NCBI GenBank assembly: GCA_004555265.1
Contig: SFIQ01000033.1
Span: 1-15,987, forward strand
Reading direction: 5' to 3'
Source of the DNA: Ruminococcus sp.
GTDB taxonomy: Bacteria; Bacillota; Clostridia; Oscillospirales; Acutalibacteraceae
DNA: 15,987 nucleotides
The position numbers and the translations under genes were made by a program. The notes below the pieces were generated by a model. It was not told the DNA's origin. It searched no databases and saw only the letters and a list, made by a program, of their open reading frames with translations. Shown in pieces: positions 7,875 to 15,453 of the stretch. The number at the start of each line of letters is the position of its first letter. Position 1 is the stretch's first letter.

Positions 7875-7917
7875 AACAGGGGCTGTAAAAAACTTTCGTT
7901 TTTACAGCCCCTGTTGT
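7875..7917. terminator. 18-bp perfect hairpin, candidate bidirectional terminator
   Basis: Arms 7875-7892 (CAACAGGGGCTGTAAAAA) and 7900-7917 pair without a mismatch around a 7-nt loop. The hairpin lies about 110 nt after the last exporter gene, where a terminator is expected. Against a classical intrinsic terminator, no T-run follows the stem on either strand; the A5/T5 tract is inside the stem next to the loop. It could instead stabilise the 3' end of the message. Confidence 0.5.
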
Positions 7918-8018
7918 TGTGTGCCCGCGGGTCGGGTTTTATGCGTAACGAAAATGCCGGATTTATAAATGGGGGGTGTGTGGGGGTGTTTTTGGAACGA
8001 ACGAAATACAGGATTAGG

Positions 8019-8043
8019 GTAGGGCGGGGGCTTGCTCCCGCCG
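8019..8043 (+). repeat. REP-like element A (GTAG plus hairpin)
   Basis: GTAG (8019-8022) is followed at once by an 8-bp stem GGCGGGGG / CTCCCGCC (one G-T wobble) closing a CTTG tetraloop (8031-8034). GTAG next to an imperfect hairpin is the known layout of REP elements mobilised by RAYT (IS200/IS605-like) transposases. Element C has the same sequence. Confidence 0.7.
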
Positions 8044-8061
8044 CGGGGTTTGCTGTGAATT

Positions 8062-8087
8062 GCGGAACGGTCAAGACCGTTCCCTAC
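8062..8087 (-). repeat. REP-like element B, second sequence version, inverted
   Basis: Read on the minus strand: GTAG, then an 8-bp perfect stem GGAACGGT / ACCGTTCC around CTTG. It has the same frame, stem length and loop as element A, but most stem pairs are replaced by other complementary pairs. This suggests that structure rather than sequence is preserved. It faces element A across an 18-nt spacer. Confidence 0.68.
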
Positions 8088-8110
8088 ACGCACAAAATAC
8101 AATTTACAGG

Positions 8111-8135
8111 GTAGGGCGGGGGCTTGCTCCCGCCG
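8111..8135 (+). repeat. REP-like element C (same as A)
   Basis: Identical to element A over all 25 nt: GTAG, stem 8115-8122 / 8127-8134, CTTG loop. It pairs with element D to make a 25-bp perfect inverted repeat around a 20-nt loop (8136-8155), so the two could also fold together into one long hairpin. Confidence 0.7.
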
Positions 8136-8155
8136 CAGGGTTCGATGTGAATTAA

Positions 8156-8180
8156 CGGCGGGAGCAAGCCCCCGCCCTAC
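8156..8180 (-). repeat. REP-like element D (inverted copy of A and C)
   Basis: Exact reverse complement of element C, with GTAG at 8180-8177 on the minus strand. The spacer between C and D shares TGTGAATT and a GGGTT-type start with the spacer between A and B. A-B (8019-8087) and C-D (8111-8180) therefore look like two versions of one composite head-to-head unit of about 70 nt, like a BIME. Confidence 0.7.
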
Positions 8181-8206
8181 TCTTTTATAACAGACATTTT
8201 CCCTGA

Positions 8207-8228
8207 CAGGGGAATCACCCCGCCCTAC
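8207..8228 (-). repeat. Degenerate REP-like element E
   Basis: On the minus strand it starts GTAGGGCGGGG like A, C and D, then diverges. Only a 4-bp GGGG/CCCC stem around TGATT remains clear. It is probably a decayed or third version. A small palindrome CCCTG-a-CAGGG (8201-8211) overlaps its far end. Confidence 0.45.
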
Positions 8229-8483
8229 CGCATAAAATTATCACTACAAACCCCAATTGGTGCAAAAAGACACGGTGGTCTGCTTTTTAGTGTACCCAAA
8301 CAGAGAACGGTTTTTTGCAAAAAAAGGATTTCTTCCCTTTTGCCTGTGCATGTTTTTTCTTCTATAATTCCTGCGGGGAAAAATAAATTATAGGACAACC
8401 GGTTTCTTTTAGATAACTTGCACAAAAAGATTTGCGCGTACTGTAAAACATATGTAAAATTCTCGATTTTTTCCCGTTGAATA
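8229..8483. other. AT-rich gene-free stretch before the surface operon
   Basis: No supported gene: a 91-codon minus-strand frame (8500-8225) has no ribosome binding site and overlaps the REP element and the promoter. Small features seen are a CCAATTGG palindrome (8253-8260) and a weak AGAC/GTCT hairpin followed by a T-run (8267-8287). There is also an 8-bp inverted repeat CTATAATT (8362-8369) / AATTATAG (8386-8393). The left arm contains TATAAT (8363-8368) with TTGCCT 17 nt upstream (8340-8345), a weaker possible extra promoter reading right. Confidence 0.45.
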
Positions 8484-8513
8484 TTGACAGAATTACCCAA
8501 TCGGCGTTATAAT
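8484..8513 (+). promoter_or_regulatory. Consensus sigma-A promoter of the surface-protein operon
   Basis: TTGACA (8484-8489) and TATAAT (8508-8513), both perfect consensus, with an 18-nt spacer. Transcription should start near 8520, giving a leader of about 80 nt before the GTG at 8602. No other strong promoter or terminator was found up to 15981, so all four downstream genes could share it. Confidence 0.83.
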
Positions 8514-8601
8514 TGCCCATAGTGAAAATGTATCTCTATATCTATCTCTGCATATATTTCTTACGATTTAGAATGCCTTTACAATTTTGGAGGTTAGTAC
8601 G

Positions 8602-9405
8602 GTGGAAACAAAACGCTTTACGGCAGAATCGGGAACCGGCGACGGTGTATACAATAAGAAAAAGGAAAACTTCACCGTTTCCTATTATAAAAAGAACCAG
8701 ATGAACGCGCTGTACCCTGCGGGCGGCTTTTCCGTTGTGGGGCAAATCGGCAAGGGGCGCGAAGAAATCGGTACGATAACCTGCGGTGCGGGGCAGTTGC
8801 CCGTGTATGCGGTTTCCAAACTGCCGCACACCAAAATTCTCGGCTACATACAGGTCGGCGAGAAGGAATATGTGTCGATTGTCAAAGACGTTTTGCTGTT
8901 GTGGCTGTTTTGGATTGTTTTGGCGGCGGCGTTGCTTGTCGGGCTTGCGTTTTTGCTCAAAGCGGTGCTCCCGACCGGTGCCGCGCCGGAAGTGACAACC
9001 CGTGCACCGGGCGTGATTGACGCCAATGCCGTTTTGGGCGAGGGAGAACTTTCCGTGCCCGAAAAAATAGACGTTTCCGGGCGCAACATCACCGTAAACG
9101 GTGTGCCGGAGATGCATTTGGTCGCCGGTCAGCGCGAACAGAATTATGTGTTTTCCAACCCCGAAAACAATCCCTGTTTCTTTGTGATTGAAATGGAATT
9201 GGCAGACACGGGCGAAATTCTTTACACCTCCAACCTGTTGCCGCCCGGGTATTCAATTTCCAAATTCACGCTGAACCGTCCGTTAGAGGCGGGCACATAC
9301 AATGTGATTTTGCATTACAAGCCCACCACCTTTGACCAAGAACAGCGACCGCTGAACAATATGGATATTAAAACCACGGTGATTGCGGAAGCGCCGGCGC
9401 AATAA
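8602..9405 (+). CDS. Single-pass membrane protein with an extracellular beta domain, unknown function
   Basis: Not recognised as a named family. The protein has 267 aa if it starts at GTG 8602, with GGAGG ending 8 nt upstream. An upstream TTG at 8587 overlaps that GGAGG and is unlikely. It has three parts. Residues 1-95 are polar, without a signal peptide, and contain G-G-F-S-V-V-G-Q-I-G and G-Y-I-Q-V-G. One strongly hydrophobic helix runs from about 96 to 119. A Thr/Pro/Ala linker leads to a C-terminal domain (about 150-263) with beta-sandwich-like strands, including N-P-C-F-F-V-I-E-M-E-L, D-T-G-E-I-L-Y-T-S, P-P-G-Y-S-I-S-K-F-T-L and A-G-T-Y-N-V-I-L. The last resembles the closing strand of Ig-like surface domains. 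The likely topology is N-in, C-out. As the first gene before three secreted proteins, it may anchor or assemble them; that is an inference. Confidence 0.7.
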   Translation: METKRFTAESGTGDGVYNKKKENFTVSYYKKNQMNALYPAGGFSVVGQIGKGREEIGTITCGAGQLPVYAVSKLPHTKILGYIQVGEKEYVSIVKDVLLLWLFWIVLAAALLVGLAFLLKAVLPTGAAPEVTTRAPGVIDANAVLGEGELSVPEKIDVSGRNITVNGVPEMHLVAGQREQNYVFSNPENNPCFFVIEMELADTGEILYTSNLLPPGYSISKFTLNRPLEAGTYNVILHYKPTTFDQEQRPLNNMDIKTTVIAEAPAQ

Positions 9406-9474
9406 TGCAGGCGAAAACAAAAAGGGCTTACAGCGATTTTTGATACGGATTTACGATGAAAGGAGAAGCGCGTT

Positions 9475-12400
9475 ATGCAAACGAAAAAGAACAAACTTGC
9501 AAAACGCATAACAGCTTTGGTGATGTGCACGGTGCTGTTGGCAACCTCTATGCCGTTGATGATTGCCAATGCCGCAGGCACATATAACCCGATACCCGCG
9601 TGGCCGACCGCTGCGGCGGATCGCGGTGTTTCGGCGTATACAACCGAGGACGGCAGTATTATGGTGTCCTTCCCCGCGGCGACGGCGGATACGACCTATC
9701 GTTCCAAGACCGTTACGGGCTATTTGTTGGAACTTGTGGACTTGGGCACATACGACGCGATGCACACCGAAACGGTGCTGTTGAATAAATTTGTGACGCC
9801 CACGGGCGCGGCGCCGTATGAAGAAGAAATTACGGCGGCAGAAATCGCCGCGAAGCTTGCGGGCGGATTAGATGAAAATCACCGATACAATGTGACCATT
9901 ACCGCCGTGGACAGCGACGGTTGGTTTTCCGACGAGCTGAACACCATCGTTTCCAATGTGCCGAAATTCACGTACAATCCGGAAATGTATTCGCCGATTG
10001 TCGACTATGCCCACGCCATGCGGGAAATGATGACCTTTGAAAGTGATTCCAACGGTACGGCGCTCGGCGTGGTTTCCGGCGGCTGCATTCAGTTGGGCGC
10101 CGCAGAAAACCAAACCGGCGTGGAAGACCCCACCTCTGCGACCAATAAGGACTCCCAAGGTATGCGCGTGCGCATTACGGGCATGCCGGCGGGCGTCGAG
10201 CAAACCTTTGACACGGCGTACAGCCGACAGACATGGGATTTCACCGGCGCAAAAGAGGTTTGGTTCTGGCTGGATATGACGCAGGCTGCGGTGACGGGCT
10301 TGTCCTTCCGCCTGCGCGCCAACGAAAAGGTTTGGATCGATTGGAACGAATTTTACCAAAGCAACCCGTATTTGACCTCTGCCAATAGAATGGGCGATAT
10401 TGTCTATTCCACCAAGGGCTATACGGGCGGCGACGCATATATTTATGTGCAGCGCGCGGACGGCGGCTGGCAAAAGCAAATGATGAAAGCGGACGGCACG
10501 GTGGATTTGGGATATTTTAAGGGCTATGTTCGTGTGCCGCTGGAATTTTTCTGTTCGGAAACCGCTTCGGTGGTCGGCGTCAGCAACCAAGAACTCGGCG
10601 TCGGTACAAAACGCATGAGCGGCAACTCCGTGAATACTTCCAATATTGAATCTTGGTTGAGCAGTTTGCTGTTCTCCGATGTGACGGTTGACCCTGCAGG
10701 GACCAACATTAACGACGCGCTGTTGTTACAGCACCGTGCATACAACTCAAAATCCGGAGCTTTGGGCTTGGGTACGACGCACACTTGGGTGTTTAACAAC
10801 AAGGGGCTCATGCAGCACGAAACCACCGGGTTTGACAGCATTTCCGACACGCTGAAAAATCAAACCGCCGTGATGCTTGCGGCGGGGCTCGGCGCAAGCG
10901 AAGCGCGTACCACGGTGACAACGGGCGGGGAATCCACAGACCGTGCCTATGTGAAAGACGGCGCAGTGATGAACCGCGAGGCGGGCGTGAAAGCCATTTC
11001 CGACTTATACAGCGCGGGGATTTCGTTCACGGGTTGCGCGGCGGAGAGCGTAGACAAATGCGTGTTTGTGGACAATATCCTGTTCTACAAAGACAACGAT
11101 AACCCGTACCCCGAAAACACGCTGAACGGCTCGGTCAACACGGGTAGCACAGTAGCAACCTATTTCGACCAAACCAAAGAAATTCCGCGTGCGATTTTCA
11201 CCGCGTGCGAAACCTATTTTAACGACCCGAACTGGAGCGATTATCGCGCAGTTGCATACATTGAAAGCCTGATTGACGGCTACAAACGCGCCTACGGTGA
11301 AGCCGGCGTGGACATTTCGTTTTTAGACGAGACCGCCCTGACGGCTACGGCGGACGCCCTGCTGATGCGCGAAAGTTGGAATTTGTTCCTGGACGCGCGG
11401 CAAAAATGCCAAGAGGCAGACACCTACACCAAAGATAACAACGAACCGGACGATTTGGTGCCGGCGTTGGAACGGGAACTTGAAAAACTGCCCGACCCGT
11501 CCTCGCTGTATTCGATGTCCGATGCGTTGAAGGCTGTTGTTGACCGCCTGCACCGCATTTACGGCAAATTGAATCTCGGTCAGCTTGACAACCTCGGCGT
11601 AGTTGCCGAGCAAAAGATGATTGATTATTTCACCTATATGGAAACGGTCTTGCAGGAAAACAGTATGCCCGTCGGGCAGGTCTTGACCGACAATCCGTTT
11701 ATTCCGTTTGCCGATTTCGAGCAGGAAACCGTCGGCACGCGGGCATGGCAGTTGGAAAACGACTCCCAAAACTACAATCAGGTCGGTAAGGATTACCGCT
11801 ATTTAAAGAGTTTTGTTTCGTATACCACGCAGGAATTCCGCGACTTCACCGGCTATTCCAGCGACACCACCTCCACGTCGCTGTCCTCCGACGACGCGAC
11901 GATGAACGGCTTTAAAGGGAGCCTGATGCAAAACGGCGCGTGGGCATATATCACCGAAAACGGCTTCCAAGGCTCCAACGGCGCCACCATGACCGTCGAC
12001 AGTCAGGCATATTCCGGCGGGCAGGGCTATTACAACATTATCAGCAGTTCGTATATGGGCGCAAATTCCGCCACATTCGACGAACAGCGGGCAAACAATA
12101 TGGGGCAAAGCACCATTAAACTCGGCAGTTTGGCAAAAGCGATGTCCGGGTCGGTTTCCCCGCCGCTTTCGCTGGTCTTTTATGCGGATTTCAGCCAGCT
12201 GACCGATATTCGCGTGGCATTTTCCATCAGTACCTACTACGGCGGCCAGCCGGACGACTTCGCAATGGATATGAGTAACGACGCGGCGTCGCGTCTGTTC
12301 TATTTGCTTGACCCGAACTCCGGCGAGTGGGTCGCGGCAAACAATGCCGACTGCCAATATGCGCTGGTTTCCTCCGGCGGGGCGGATACCGACGGCGACG

Positions 12401-14523
12401 GCGTGGCGGATTTAACGCTGAAAAATTACAAAGGCTTTGTTATGGTTCCGCTGTACCACTTCAAAAAGGGCGGCGACGCGTGGAACCGTGGGTTGAAACT
12501 CGACGAAACCCAAGAAGCGCTCGATACCATTTGGCGCATTTCCATCGGCGTGGCGCCCGGCAGTAACGAGGGCGCGGCGGATATGGACGGCGAAACCTTT
12601 ACGATTGATAATATCGGCTTTTCTTATGACCCCGTGTTTTACGCCGATGTGGTGGCTTCGCGCGGTATTACCGACAAGCCGTTCGATGAAATTTTCAAGG
12701 CAAAGGCGTTGCCTGCCGAGAAATTTGAACAGGCGGTCACCGCAATTGACCCCTACGAAGATACCTCGCTTGCCACAGCCACCGCAAATGCGCGCGCGCT
12801 GTATAACACGCTCAGCGACTATCAAAAAACGCGTTCCTCTGTCATCAAAGCAGAAGCGCGCTTGCAAACCTATGAACTTTGGGTGACCGACCCCTCGACG
12901 CGCCCGACGGCGGCGATGACGGCAGGGGAGTTGGACGCAATAGTTGCGGCATTGCCCAACGCGGCAAAGGCGGCAAAGAATGTGGAGGACGACAAAGACC
13001 TGTATTACCCGGGCTTGGTCTCCGACGGCGCGGGCGGCTATACCGCCAATTACGCCGCCTACGGGCTTACGGCGGCGCAGGTCGATGAAATTATCGCCCT
13101 GTATACCGACACCTATAAGCGGCTGACCACAACCGAAAAAGCCGCCTTGACGCTGAAATCGGATTTTATCAACGCGTATAACGCGGCAATGCGTTGTAAG
13201 AGCCTTGACAATATGGCGGCGGATTTACAAACCTACACCACACAGTTGCAAACGCTGTATACCAATATCCGTGAGGATAAGGTGGCGGGTGACGGGTCGA
13301 ATCTCAACTTTATCAAGAGTGACGAAACAAACCGCACGCTTTTGCATGACTTGGAGGACAGTTACAACGCCTTGGGGTATTTCGCCAAGCGCTTGCTGGT
13401 GGAAAATCAGTATAAGCCGCAGTTCAGCAGGGCGCCGAGCGCCGTGAAGCGCGTGCTGAAAAATTCGGACACCTATACATTAACCGACGGCACAACGCTG
13501 CTCGGCGGCATTAAGACCACTTTGGCACGCTACGATACGCTGCTGAACGATACAAAAGCCGTGTTAGACAGCCGTACGTTGTTTACCGCCGCGCAATTGC
13601 AGGAGTTGGACTCCACCATTACCGAGTACAAAAATATGCTGGCGGCGTATTACAATGTAGACGAACTGAATGCAAAAATCGCAGAAATTTTGGATTTGTT
13701 TAATGTGTATGACTGCAGCGTTTCCGACGCGTTGATTGCCTTGGATAAGAACACCCTAAGCGGCAGCTCGACTTATGCGGTCAACTATTTTGAGCAGTAT
13801 CCCGTGCCGGCGGCGGGCGAAGAATGGTATATCGCCTTCACCTCGGAAAACGGCACCATGAAAAACGGCGTGCACACCTTGGATTATCAGGTGGAAATCA
13901 CCGTCGGCGGTAGGGTGAAAACCTATTCATCGGCAGATTTGCTGGCAGGGATTCCGGCGGCAGAAGCCAAGGCGCTTTGTACGGTGGCAAACAACACCTA
14001 CACCCCATCAAGTCCGCTGTCCGCCGTCATTCGACCGCATTTTAACACGATACCTGCCGACACGTTCACCGGGCAGTATTCCGATATGCTGTATGCAACA
14101 CTGGTGGATAAGGACGGCAATCCCGTGACGGATAAAGCGGGCAATCCCCTGCGAAAAGCCATCACGGTGACTTATGCGGCGGAGGATTCCTACGCCGTCA
14201 CCTATTCCGCAGATGTGCAAATCGCGTGGCAGGATACAAGCGAGCACACCGCGGGCTACACCGTAAAAAGCAGTTTGGCGGCAGGGGCGTCGCTCTCCGT
14301 CAGTGCGGCGGCAAAAGCCGACGGCAAAATGACCAATGTCAATACGACGGACACCTTGCAAATGATTGTATCGAACGGCGGCGCAACGGCGTTCAGCGGG
14401 GAAAATACCGCCGCAACACCGGCAATACAGCCCTCGGTACATGTGGAAACCTTTGACAATAAGGCGGTCGGGCAATATACGGGCACCGTGACCTACACGG
14501 TGACCTATACGCCGGCACCGTAA
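9475..14523 (+). CDS. Giant secreted multidomain surface protein, ends at an in-frame TAA
   Basis: Protein of 1682 aa, not recognised as a named family. The ATG has AAAGGAG upstream. A signal peptide (1-34) ends in A-N-A-A. An FN3-like domain follows (about 40-155). Then a jelly-roll-like module (about 185-543) is followed by a helical region (to about 738), and the same pair repeats (jelly roll about 740-1052, helices to about 1415). The modules share Y-F-K-G-Y-V-R-V-P-L (347-356) with N-Y-K-G-F-V-M-V-P-L (984-993), and V-D-N-I-L-F (532-537) with I-D-N-I-G-F (1044-1049), as in carbohydrate-binding-type jelly rolls. A Ca-loop-like D-T-D-G-D-G-V-A-D lies at 971-979. Two C-terminal beta domains (about 1446-1568 and 1569-1680) end in G-Q-Y-S-D and G-Q-Y-T-G-T-V-T-Y-T. 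No LPXTG motif or membrane anchor is seen. Translation stops after T-P-A-P, but homology continues in the same frame. It may be an adhesin or glycan binder. Confidence 0.75.
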   Translation: MQTKKNKLAKRITALVMCTVLLATSMPLMIANAAGTYNPIPAWPTAAADRGVSAYTTEDGSIMVSFPAATADTTYRSKTVTGYLLELVDLGTYDAMHTETVLLNKFVTPTGAAPYEEEITAAEIAAKLAGGLDENHRYNVTITAVDSDGWFSDELNTIVSNVPKFTYNPEMYSPIVDYAHAMREMMTFESDSNGTALGVVSGGCIQLGAAENQTGVEDPTSATNKDSQGMRVRITGMPAGVEQTFDTAYSRQTWDFTGAKEVWFWLDMTQAAVTGLSFRLRANEKVWIDWNEFYQSNPYLTSANRMGDIVYSTKGYTGGDAYIYVQRADGGWQKQMMKADGTVDLGYFKGYVRVPLEFFCSETASVVGVSNQELGVGTKRMSGNSVNTSNIESWLSSLLFSDVTVDPAGTNINDALLLQHRAYNSKSGALGLGTTHTWVFNNKGLMQHETTGFDSISDTLKNQTAVMLAAGLGASEARTTVTTGGESTDRAYVKDGAVMNREAGVKAISDLYSAGISFTGCAAESVDKCVFVDNILFYKDNDNPYPENTLNGSVNTGSTVATYFDQTKEIPRAIFTACETYFNDPNWSDYRAVAYIESLIDGYKRAYGEAGVDISFLDETALTATADALLMRESWNLFLDARQKCQEADTYTKDNNEPDDLVPALERELEKLPDPSSLYSMSDALKAVVDRLHRIYGKLNLGQLDNLGVVAEQKMIDYFTYMETVLQENSMPVGQVLTDNPFIPFADFEQETVGTRAWQLENDSQNYNQVGKDYRYLKSFVSYTTQEFRDFTGYSSDTTSTSLSSDDATMNGFKGSLMQNGAWAYITENGFQGSNGATMTVDSQAYSGGQGYYNIISSSYMGANSATFDEQRANNMGQSTIKLGSLAKAMSGSVSPPLSLVFYADFSQLTDIRVAFSISTYYGGQPDDFAMDMSNDAASRLFYLLDPNSGEWVAANNADCQYALVSSGGADTDGDGVADLTLKNYKGFVMVPLYHFKKGGDAWNRGLKLDETQEALDTIWRISIGVAPGSNEGAADMDGETFTIDNIGFSYDPVFYADVVASRGITDKPFDEIFKAKALPAEKFEQAVTAIDPYEDTSLATATANARALYNTLSDYQKTRSSVIKAEARLQTYELWVTDPSTRPTAAMTAGELDAIVAALPNAAKAAKNVEDDKDLYYPGLVSDGAGGYTANYAAYGLTAAQVDEIIALYTDTYKRLTTTEKAALTLKSDFINAYNAAMRCKSLDNMAADLQTYTTQLQTLYTNIREDKVAGDGSNLNFIKSDETNRTLLHDLEDSYNALGYFAKRLLVENQYKPQFSRAPSAVKRVLKNSDTYTLTDGTTLLGGIKTTLARYDTLLNDTKAVLDSRTLFTAAQLQELDSTITEYKNMLAAYYNVDELNAKIAEILDLFNVYDCSVSDALIALDKNTLSGSSTYAVNYFEQYPVPAAGEEWYIAFTSENGTMKNGVHTLDYQVEITVGGRVKTYSSADLLAGIPAAEAKALCTVANNTYTPSSPLSAVIRPHFNTIPADTFTGQYSDMLYATLVDKDGNPVTDKAGNPLRKAITVTYAAEDSYAVTYSADVQIAWQDTSEHTAGYTVKSSLAAGASLSVSAAAKADGKMTNVNTTDTLQMIVSNGGATAFSGENTAATPAIQPSVHVETFDNKAVGQYTGTVTYTVTYTPAP

Positions 14524-14880
14524 CCCAGTGCGGACAGTGCCGCTTGGTCGATTTCGTACCCGGCAGACACCCAAATCCCTTGGGAAGCGTCCACGCAAAG
14601 CATCGGGGAGATTCAAGCGCAAACCATGCTGATTCCCCCCGGAAAAACGGTAGAGGTTACGGTGACTTCCGCAAATGCGTATCACTTGGTACACCAAACG
14701 GATGCAAACAGTAAAATCGCGTATACCCTACTCGGGGCGGAGGCGGTTGCGTTCTTCCCCGGCGATTACGGCAAAGCATTTCCGCTTTCCGTCACCGTAG
14801 AAGAGGCACAGTGGCGATATGCCGCCGCAGGGGAACACACCGACCAACTGACCTTCACGGCAGAGTATAAAGACGCATAA
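14524..14880 (+). pseudogene. In-frame continuation of the giant surface gene after the TAA (118 codons)
   Basis: Directly after TAA 14521-14523 the same frame stays open to a second TAA at 14878. It encodes a complete extra beta domain: S-Y-P-A-D-T-Q-I-P-W near its start and G-E-H-T-D-Q-L-T-F-T near its end. Both match the small secreted proteins downstream (I-P-A-D-T-x-I-P-W and E-Y-A-D-T-L-T-F-T). No start codon with a ribosome binding site precedes it: the first ATG (14626) lies inside the domain. T-P-A-P-stop-P-S-A-D reads like a Pro-rich linker in which one C-to-T change turned CAA (Gln) into TAA. The full reading would be 1801 residues. Whether this is a nonsense mutation, a sequencing error or programmed readthrough is open. 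Confidence 0.75.
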
Positions 14881-14917
14881 ATTTGTATTCTCATTCTATT
14901 ATAAAGGAGTTATGAAC

Positions 14918-15427
14918 ATGAAAAAAGCACTTTCCGTTTTGGTGGCACTCACCATGTTGGCGGCCCTTTGTATTCCTGCATTTGCGGCGGACATTGTGGC
15001 AGACGGCACGGGCGACACCATCATTAAAACCAGCACCCTGAAAGATACCGACGGTGACGGCGTTGGCGATACCGATGCCGAGGGCTTCAAAGTCACCATT
15101 CCCGCCGACACGGTCATTCCGTGGGGCACCGCGGCAACCGATGTCAGTTATACGGTTGAAGCGCACTTGGCAAGAGGCAAGGCGGTCAGCGTTGCAGTTT
15201 CGGGCAGCGGCACCATGAAAACCGCAGACGGCGTTTATGAAATTCCGTACGCGCTCGACGGCACGACAAACTTTGTTGCGGCAAATCCGTGGGTATATGA
15301 TACGGCAAACGACACAGGCGTTACACAGCCGTTGACCGTGCAAATCGCCGCAGACGATTGGAACACCGCGGTTGTCGAAGCCTATCAGGACACCTTAACC
15401 TATACGGTTTCCGTGGTGACGGTGTAA
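14918..15427 (+). CDS. Small secreted beta-domain protein, first of a tandem pair
   Basis: Secreted protein of 169 aa and unknown function. The start is set at ATG 14918: the ATG at 14912 is only 2 nt from the GGAG, while 14918 is 8 nt away. The signal peptide (1-23) ends A-F-A before A-D. The mature N-terminus carries a Ca-loop-like D43-T-D45-G-D47-G-V-G-D51-T-D53, similar to thrombospondin type 3 or dockerin loops. The single beta domain (about 58-166) opens with F-K-V-T-I-P-A-D-T-V-I-P-W (57-69). It closes with D-D-W-N-T-A-V-V (146-153) and Y-Q-D-T-L-T-Y-T-V (156-164). There is no cysteine in the mature chain and no sorting motif. It lies 37 nt after the giant gene's distal stop and is paralogous to the next gene and to the giant protein's C-terminal domains. 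It could be a fibre or matrix subunit; that is an inference. Confidence 0.8.
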   Translation: MKKALSVLVALTMLAALCIPAFAADIVADGTGDTIIKTSTLKDTDGDGVGDTDAEGFKVTIPADTVIPWGTAATDVSYTVEAHLARGKAVSVAVSGSGTMKTADGVYEIPYALDGTTNFVAANPWVYDTANDTGVTQPLTVQIAADDWNTAVVEAYQDTLTYTVSVVTV

Positions 15428-15453
15428 TTTTTATCCGAGAGGAGTAAGGCTAT

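Noticed and set aside
7968..8030. G-quadruplex from G-runs
   Set aside because: The long G-runs are too far apart. Close together there are only three, and those belong to the REP-like hairpin stem, which explains them better.
7454..8074. 206-codon minus-strand open frame
   Set aside because: It overlaps the exporter's ATPase domain, the 18-bp hairpin and the first REP-like element, so it is a shadow of GC-rich sequence.
8019..8228. CRISPR-like array of short repeats
   Set aside because: The repeats alternate in orientation, come in two sequence versions, have uneven spacers that resemble each other, and no cas gene is near.
8225..8500. 91-codon minus-strand open frame
   Set aside because: No ribosome binding site. 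It overlaps the consensus promoter and a REP-like element and has no protein-like features.
9868..10590. 240-codon minus-strand open frame inside the giant surface gene
   Set aside because: It has the composition of a complement-strand shadow, with many His, Arg and Cys codons and no recognisable protein pattern. The plus strand has clear domains.
14626..14880. Separate small gene starting at ATG 14626
   Set aside because: It starts inside the beta domain, the nearest GGGGAG is 15 nt away, and the frame and homology run on from the giant gene upstream.
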